57,362 nt of DNA from Stutzerimonas kirkiae. GTDB lineage: Bacteria > Pseudomonadota > Gammaproteobacteria > Pseudomonadales > Pseudomonadaceae. Position 1 is the stretch's first letter; every line of letters begins with the position of its first letter. The position numbers were made by a program, and so were the translations under genes. The notes below the pieces were generated by a model. The model was not told where the DNA came from, searched no databases, and saw only the letters and a program-made list of their open reading frames with translations. Below, piece by piece: positions 52,255 to 57,362 of the stretch. Where the stretch lies: positions 1 through 57,362 of the forward strand of contig NZ_QJUO01000031.1 of NCBI RefSeq assembly GCF_004327335.1, given 5' to 3'.

Positions 52255-52845
52255 TTACCCCAGCATCGCCCTGAGCGCCGCGCAATCGGCGGCATGCTGG
52301 TCGGTCAGTTCGGGCCAGGGGTTGTCCGGGGTGTTGACCAGCACATTGCGCGCGCCAGCGGCGCGGGCGCAGGCCAGGTCGAAATGATAGTCACCGACCA
52401 TCACCAGCTCAGCCGGCGCCACGCCCCACTTCCCGGCCAGGCTCAGCAGGCCGTCGGGATCGGGCTTCGGCCGGGCTTCGTCGCGCCCGAGAATATCCGA
52501 GGCATCGAAGAACGCCAGCATGCCCAGAGTACCCAGGGTCAACAGCGCCAGGTCATGCGCGTTGCGCGTCAGTATCCCCAGGCGGTCACCGCGCCGGTGC
52601 AGAGTGTCCAGTAGCGCGTAGGCGCCCGGCGCCGGGCGTGCGGCGCGGGCCAGTTCACGCTCGTGCTCGTGCAACCAGGCCCGCTTGCGCGCCGCCTCGG
52701 CCATGGGCAGGGCCGCCAGGTGCTGGAGGATATCGTCGCTCTCGGGAATCTCCAGGCCACGGCGGATCGCCGCGAAATCGTGCACGGCGACCGTCAGGGT
52801 ACCGTCCATGTCGAATACCCAGTGGCGCGCCTGGCGCAAGCTCAC
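52255..52845 (-). CDS. HAD-superfamily hydrolase
   Basis: A 196-residue phosphatase of HAD subfamily IA. Motif I is FDMDGTLT (near residue 10), motif II is the threonine in LGILTRNAHD, motif III lysine is in RPKPDPDGLL, and motif IV is VMVGDYHFDLACARAAG. A small helical cap lies between motifs I and II. It is related to phosphoglycolate phosphatases; the substrate is unknown. Its start overlaps the tesB stop by 4 bp, so it is translated in tandem with tesB. Confidence 0.9.
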   Translation of the reverse strand: MSLRQARHWVFDMDGTLTVAVHDFAAIRRGLEIPESDDILQHLAALPMAEAARKRAWLHEHERELARAARPAPGAYALLDTLHRRGDRLGILTRNAHDLALLTLGTLGMLAFFDASDILGRDEARPKPDPDGLLSLAGKWGVAPAELVMVGDYHFDLACARAAGARNVLVNTPDNPWPELTDQHAADCAALRAMLG

Positions 52846-53711
52846 TTCCAGTCCTCGCGCACGCGCATCAGCCCCTCCTGGGCCACCGAGGCCACCAGCT
52901 CCCCGGCACGGTTGAAGATGCTGCCGCGCACGAAGCCACGGGCATTGCCCGCCCAGGGGCTGTCGACGGCGTACAGCAGCCAGTCGTCCATGCGCACATC
53001 ACGGTGGAACCAGATGGCGTGGTCCAGGCTGGCCAACTGGATGAAGCGGCTCCACGAACTGACGCCATGGGGCTGCAACGCGGTGCCGATGAAGCTGAAG
53101 TCGGACGCATAGGCCAGCAGGTATTTGTGCAGCGCCGGGTTGTCCGGCAACTGGCCATCGGCGCGGAACCACAGGTGCCGTACCGGCTCGATCGGCTGCG
53201 GGTTGCACGGGTCCTGGCGGGTGACCGGGCGGATCTCGATCGGCTTCGGCCGCTTCAGCTTCTCCGCCACCCGCTCGGGCACGCCCGCGCTCAGTTGGCG
53301 CAGCAGGTCCCACTCGCTGGGCAGGTCGTCCGGGCCGGCCACCTCGGGCATCTGCAACTGGTGGTGATAGCCAGCCTCGTCCGCCTGGAACGAGGCGCTG
53401 CAGGTGAAGATCGTACTGCCGCGCTGTATCGCAGAGACCCGCCGGGTGGTGAAACTGCCGCCGTCGCGCACCCGGTCGACCATGTACAGCACCGGCTCGT
53501 TGGAGTCGCCGGGGCGCAGGAAATAGCCATGCAGGGAATGCACGTGCCGCTTCGCGGAGACGGTCTGGCTGGCCGCGGACAATGCCTGCCCCAGCACCTG
53601 CCCACCGAACAACTGGCGGAAGCCCAGGTCCTGGCTGGCGCCACGGAACAGGTTTTCCTCGATCTTCTCCAGTGACAGCAGGTTCACCAACGTATCGAGT
53701 GTATCGGTCAT
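52842..53711 (-). CDS. tesB: Acyl-CoA thioesterase II
   Basis: A 289-residue double hot-dog thioesterase that hydrolyses medium- and long-chain acyl-CoA to free fatty acids and CoA. Blocks of the family: FRGASQDLGFRQLFGGQVLGQAL, VHSLHGYFLRPGDSNEPVLY, GGSFTTRRVSAIQ, and in the second half LASLDHAIWFHRDVRMDDWLLYAVDSP with the catalytic aspartate region, then ARGFVRGSIFNRAGELVASVAQEGLMR. The start at 53711 has GAGGA at good spacing. It forms a two-gene operon with the HAD hydrolase. Confidence 0.96.
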   Translation of the reverse strand: MTDTLDTLVNLLSLEKIEENLFRGASQDLGFRQLFGGQVLGQALSAASQTVSAKRHVHSLHGYFLRPGDSNEPVLYMVDRVRDGGSFTTRRVSAIQRGSTIFTCSASFQADEAGYHHQLQMPEVAGPDDLPSEWDLLRQLSAGVPERVAEKLKRPKPIEIRPVTRQDPCNPQPIEPVRHLWFRADGQLPDNPALHKYLLAYASDFSFIGTALQPHGVSSWSRFIQLASLDHAIWFHRDVRMDDWLLYAVDSPWAGNARGFVRGSIFNRAGELVASVAQEGLMRVREDWK

Positions 53712-53820
53712 GTCATTTTCCTCAGGGCACGGGCAGACGCGCATGTTACGGACAAAGCGGAAATATCGACAACCATTCGCAGCCGTTACAATCAGCGCCC
53801 CGAGAGCCCAGGCCGCAGCC

Positions 53821-55047
53821 ATGACAACCGCCCCGACCGCACCCAATGTCGCCATCATCGGCGCCGGCCCCGCCGGCCTGATGGCCGCCGAAACCCTGGC
53901 CCGGCGCGGCATCGCCGTCGACCTGTACGACGCCATGCCATCGCCGGGGCGCAAGTTCCTGCTGGCGGGCGTTGGCGGCATGAACATCACTCACTCGGAG
54001 GCGTTCGAACCTTTCCTGGCCCGCTACCGCGAACGCGCCGGCGATCTGCGGCCGATGCTCGACGACTTCACCCCGGCGCAACTGCGCGAATGGATCCACG
54101 GGCTGGGTATCGACACCTTCGTCGGCAGCTCCGGCCGCGTGTTCCCCACCGACATGAAGGCCGCGCCGCTGCTGCGCGCCTGGCTCAAGCGCCTGCGTGA
54201 CAGTGGCGTGCGCCTGCATACCCGGCATCGCTGGCGCGGCTGCTCGGCGGATGGCGCCCTGCGTTTCGATAGCCCCGACGGCACCCTCTCGGTCCGACCC
54301 GCCGCGACGTTGCTGGCCCTGGGTGGCGGCAGTTGGCCACGGCTCGGCTCGGACGCCCGCTGGGTTGGCGAACTGCAGGCCCATGGGGTGGCGATAGCGC
54401 CCCTGCAAGCCTCCAACTGCGGCTTCGAGGTGGCTGGCTGGAGCGCGCTGCTACGGGACAGGTTCGCCGGCGCACCGATCAAGAACGTCAGCCTGGCGCT
54501 GGCCGGCCAGGCCACGCGCAAGGGCGAATTCGTCCTCACCGAAAAGGGTGTGGAAGGCAGCCTGGTCTATGCGCTGTCGGCCGCGATTCGTGAAGAGATC
54601 GCCCGCCACGGCAGTGCCCTCATCCTCCTCGACCTGCTGCCGGAGCGCTCGCAGCAGCAGCTTGCACAGGCGCTGGGCAAGCCACGCGGTAGCCAGTCGC
54701 GGGGCAAGCACATCAGGCGCCAGGCCGGCCTGGAAGGCGCCAAAAGCGCCCTGCTGCACGAATGCCTGGCCGCCGACACCTTCAACGACCCGCAGGCCCT
54801 GGCGGCGGCCATCAAGGCGTTGCCGATCGAACTGCTGCGCCCCCGCCCCCTGGCAGAAGCCATCAGCAGCGCCGGCGGCGTGCCCTTCGAGGAGCTGGAC
54901 GCCAACCTGATGCTGCGCAAGCTGCCCGGTGTGTTCTGCGCCGGGGAAATGCTCGACTGGGAAGCACCGACCGGCGGCTACCTGCTCACCGCCTGTTTCG
55001 CCACCGGCCGCGCCGCGGCCCTGGGGCTGTTGCGCTGGCTGGGCTGA
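53821..55047 (+). CDS. TIGR03862-type FAD-dependent flavoprotein
   Basis: A 408-residue flavoprotein of the HI0933-like group, TIGR03862 subgroup. The FAD-binding Rossmann motif is VAIIGAGPAGLMAAETLARRG at the N-terminus; GRKFLLAGVGGMNITHSE and the C-terminal GVFCAGEMLDWEAPTGGYLLTACFATG are diagnostic. The reaction is unknown. The start at 53821 is chosen because the Rossmann fold begins ten residues later; the ribosome site is weak. It is divergent from tesB. Confidence 0.9.
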   Translation: MTTAPTAPNVAIIGAGPAGLMAAETLARRGIAVDLYDAMPSPGRKFLLAGVGGMNITHSEAFEPFLARYRERAGDLRPMLDDFTPAQLREWIHGLGIDTFVGSSGRVFPTDMKAAPLLRAWLKRLRDSGVRLHTRHRWRGCSADGALRFDSPDGTLSVRPAATLLALGGGSWPRLGSDARWVGELQAHGVAIAPLQASNCGFEVAGWSALLRDRFAGAPIKNVSLALAGQATRKGEFVLTEKGVEGSLVYALSAAIREEIARHGSALILLDLLPERSQQQLAQALGKPRGSQSRGKHIRRQAGLEGAKSALLHECLAADTFNDPQALAAAIKALPIELLRPRPLAEAISSAGGVPFEELDANLMLRKLPGVFCAGEMLDWEAPTGGYLLTACFATGRAAALGLLRWLG

Positions 55048-55067
55048 AAGCCGGGCGTCCGTAAAAG

Positions 55068-55086
55068 AAAAATAATTCTCACCCTC
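55068..55086 (+). promoter_or_regulatory. Fur-like box upstream of the siderophore receptor
   Basis: Read on the minus strand, GAGGGTGAGAATTATTTTT matches 12 of 19 positions of the Fur consensus. It lies about 70 bp before the receptor start, as expected for an iron-repressed uptake gene. Confidence 0.5.
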
Positions 55087-55154
55087 ATATCAGGGAAAAA
55101 CCACCCTCCCGCGTCAGTGAAGCATCTGCCACCACCCAACAAGGGAACCTGCAT

Positions 55155-57272
55155 ATGCTCACCCCCATCCCCCTGCGCCGCCTGGCGCTCGCCATCACCC
55201 TGGCGGCCAGCGCCGCCGCCCAGGCCGCGCCGGTCGCCCTGGATATCCCGGCCCAGCCCCTGGCCGGCGCCTTGCGCCAACTGGGCGAAGCCTCGGGCCT
55301 GACCATCGCGGTGGATTCCGCGTTGCTGCGCGGCCTGAATGCTCCCGCCGTGCGTGGCAACCTGGAAGCCGTCGATGCCCTGGCCCGGCTGCTGGCCAAT
55401 AGCGGCCTGCATTACCAGCGCGCGGGAAATACGCTGGTGATCGGCAAGGAGGGAGACACTACGCTGGAGCTGGCCGCCACCAGCGTGACCGGCGCGGCGA
55501 TCGGCAACGCCGCCACCACGGAAGGCAGTGGCAGCTACACCACCGCCGGCCCCAGCAATAGCGCTACCAGACTGGGCCTGGCCCTGCACGAGACACCGCA
55601 GTCCATCAGCGTCATCACTCGCCAGCGCATGGATGACCAGAAGCTCTCCAACATCAGCGATGTACTGGAAGCGACCGTAGGCGTCACCACCTTCAACCAG
55701 GGCATAGGCACTGACCTGAACCAGCCCTACTCGCGGGGCTTCATCATTTCCAATTATCTGGTCGATGGCCTGCCCAGGTCGTCTGGCAGGATATTCAACC
55801 TTCAATCCGGGACGGCCATGTTCGACCGGGTGGAGGTCGTGCGCGGCGCCACCGGCCTGATGAGCGGCATGGGCAACCCCGGAGCCTCCATCAACCTGAT
55901 CCGCAAACGCCCGACCGTCGAAGGCCAGGCCAGCATCAGCGCGGAGGTGGGCAGTTGGGATCACTACGGGGTAGGCACGGACCTCTCGGGACCGCTCAAC
56001 GAGGAAGGCAGCATCCGTAGCCGGCTGGTCCTCGACCTCAAGGATCAGAACAGTTGGCTGGATCGCTACGAAAGCCGATCCCTGCTGGCCTATGGCATCA
56101 CCGAGTTCGACCTGAGCGCTGAAACACTGTTGAGTGTGGGCTTCAGTCATCAGGCAAACGACCATGAGCAGCCGATGCGCAGTGGCGTACCGCTCTATTA
56201 CAACGATAACTACCGCAATGGCGTCAGGATCGACCTGCCACGCTCCTACAACAATGCCCCGGACTGGTCGTATTACGATACCAAGCAGAGCAGTTTCTTC
56301 GCGTCACTGGATCACCGGTTCGGCAATGGCTGGAGAGGCAAGGTAGAGATCGGCCATACACGCTACGAACAGGATGCCATCTCCTATTACCAGTATGGCG
56401 GCATCGATCAGAACACCGGCCTGGGAAGCAGTATTGCACCGGTCAAATGGGAACAAACCGATAAACAGAATAGCCTGGACGCCTATATATCCGGGCCCTT
56501 TTCACTCGGAGGGCGCGAACATGAATTGGCCACGGGCGTTGCTCTTTCCAGAACGGACAGCAAGCCCAATAACTATAACTGGCTGTATGCATGGAACAGC
56601 AACTATGACGGCACACTTGGCAATATCTGGGAGTGGGATGGCAGTGGCGCCAACCGCCCCGTCTTCAACAGGACAGGCAAATCGGAGACGGAAGAAACCC
56701 AATACAGCGCCTACCTGACATCGCGCTTCAACCTGACGGATGCCGCCAGCCTGATCGTGGGCTCCCGGGTGATCGACTGGAAACGCACCTCCGACACCAC
56801 GACGACTGCCGGGGTACGCAGCAGCAGCGAGAAAAAGGAAAACGGTGTGGTCGTGCCCTTTGCGGGCCTGATCTATGCGCTGGACGACACCTGGTCGCTA
56901 TACGGCAGCTACACACAGATATTCAACCCGCAAAGCGCGACGGCGCGCGACATAAACAACAGCCCGCTCGATCCGGAAGAAGGCAGCGCCTATGAAGCCG
57001 GTATCAAGGCTGGCTTCCATGAAGGGCGCCTGAATGCCAGCCTGGCGCTGTTCAAGGTCGAGCAGGACAATGTCGCGGAGTACGACGCCACCATCAGCGC
57101 CTACCGTGCCCTGCAGGGCATCACCACCAAGGGTGTGGAACTGGAGGTCAATGGAGAACTCGCCGAGGGCTGGAACATCTCTGGCGGCTATGCCTACAGC
57201 CTCAGCGAAGATGCGCAAGGCGACCGTGCCATGAGCGTAACCGCTCCACAAACCCCACCTTCAAATGACTAG
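55155..57272 (+). pseudogene. TonB-dependent siderophore receptor, 3' end lost to an IS66 insertion
   Basis: Outer-membrane ferric-siderophore receptor. It has a signal peptide (LALAITLAASAAAQAA), an N-terminal STN domain (about 28-98, LDIPAQPLAGALRQLG), typical of receptors that also signal to an anti-sigma factor, a plug (ETPQSISVITRQRMDDQ ... RGATGLMSGMGNPGASINLIRKRP), then most of the beta barrel. Reading stops at 705 residues in GGYAYSLSEDAQGDRAMS followed by unrelated VTAPQTPPSND. At this point homologues continue for about 100 residues with the last strands and terminal aromatic residue. The change coincides with GTAA at 57237, an IS66-family end. The product should not fold correctly. 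No sigma/anti-sigma pair is visible upstream. Confidence 0.85.
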
Positions 57273-57362
57273 AAGGGCCAAGGAAGCTGGGCTCCCGTTT
57301 TACAGTGGAGCCCAATGCCATGATGCGTCCCGACCCGAAGGTCAAAGCCGTCTACCTGTATC
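57237..57362 (+). mobile_element. Left end of an IS66-family insertion sequence (partial)
   Basis: Starts with GTAA, the conserved terminus of IS66 elements, exactly where receptor homology ends. It contains the first codons of a TnpB-like gene and runs off the window end. IS66 elements make 8-bp target duplications; the left candidate would be GCCATGAG (57229-57236), and the right copy is outside the window. Confidence 0.72.
57320..57362 (+). CDS. tnpB: IS66 accessory protein TnpB, N-terminal fragment
   Basis: The visible residues MMRPDPKVKAVYLY match the start of IS66-family TnpB proteins. GGAG at 57307-57310 lies upstream of the ATG at 57320. Only 14 codons are in the window. TnpB is required with TnpC for transposition of IS66 elements, though its chemistry is unclear. 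The tnpC transposase should follow to the right. Confidence 0.75.
   Translation, partial: MMRPDPKVKAVYLY

Overview
The window reads as GC-rich chromosomal DNA of a Pseudomonas species. The case rests on protein content and gene neighbourhoods that match the P. aeruginosa chromosome in local blocks: ispB with the small PA4570-type protein, fklB, a YqhA-type protein and a LonB-type protease; glyA beside morA; zapE-trpS-hydrolase-yhcB; and tRNA-Lys/Pro/Asn next to clpB. Classical Pseudomonas REP sequences and an ANR box in front of ccpR fit this too. The blocks are joined in a different order from P. aeruginosa, so this is probably another lineage of the genus.

Layout. 1-19 kb is housekeeping: isoprenoid quinone side chain (ispB), protein folding and turnover (fklB, LonB), peroxide defence (ccpR), osmotic safety valve (mscL), recombination (radA), one-carbon metabolism (glyA), a short MorA-like c-di-GMP enzyme, cell division (zapE, yhcB/zapG), trpS and nadC. 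19.3-36.2 kb is a two-partner secretion operon: a TpsB outer-membrane transporter followed 16 bp later by a TpsA exoprotein of 5011 residues built from beta-helix repeats and 18 YDG/MBG modules. 36.4-39.6 kb holds three tRNA genes with a strong promoter and terminator, then clpB behind a heat-shock (sigma32) promoter. 39.7-55 kb holds lrgAB, ettA, gdhA, fpr, rlmG with a DUF4202 partner, a purine permease, trmA, a DUF411 protein, a zinc metallopeptidase, an HAD phosphatase with tesB, and a flavoprotein. The window ends in a Fur-box-preceded TonB siderophore receptor whose 3' end is cut off by an IS66-family element that runs out of the window.

The intergenic DNA is unusually rich in small repeats. 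It holds (i) a palindromic, non-coding, MITE-like family, one copy of which has 18-bp terminal inverted repeats and abutting perfect 10-bp direct repeats; (ii) 7-bp microsatellite arrays sitting within about 10 bp of stop codons; (iii) two REPIN families; (iv) other long palindromes. Together with the giant adhesin and its higher-order 810-bp internal duplication, these are the parts most worth a second look. No CRISPR array, prophage, toxin-antitoxin or obvious defence system was found.
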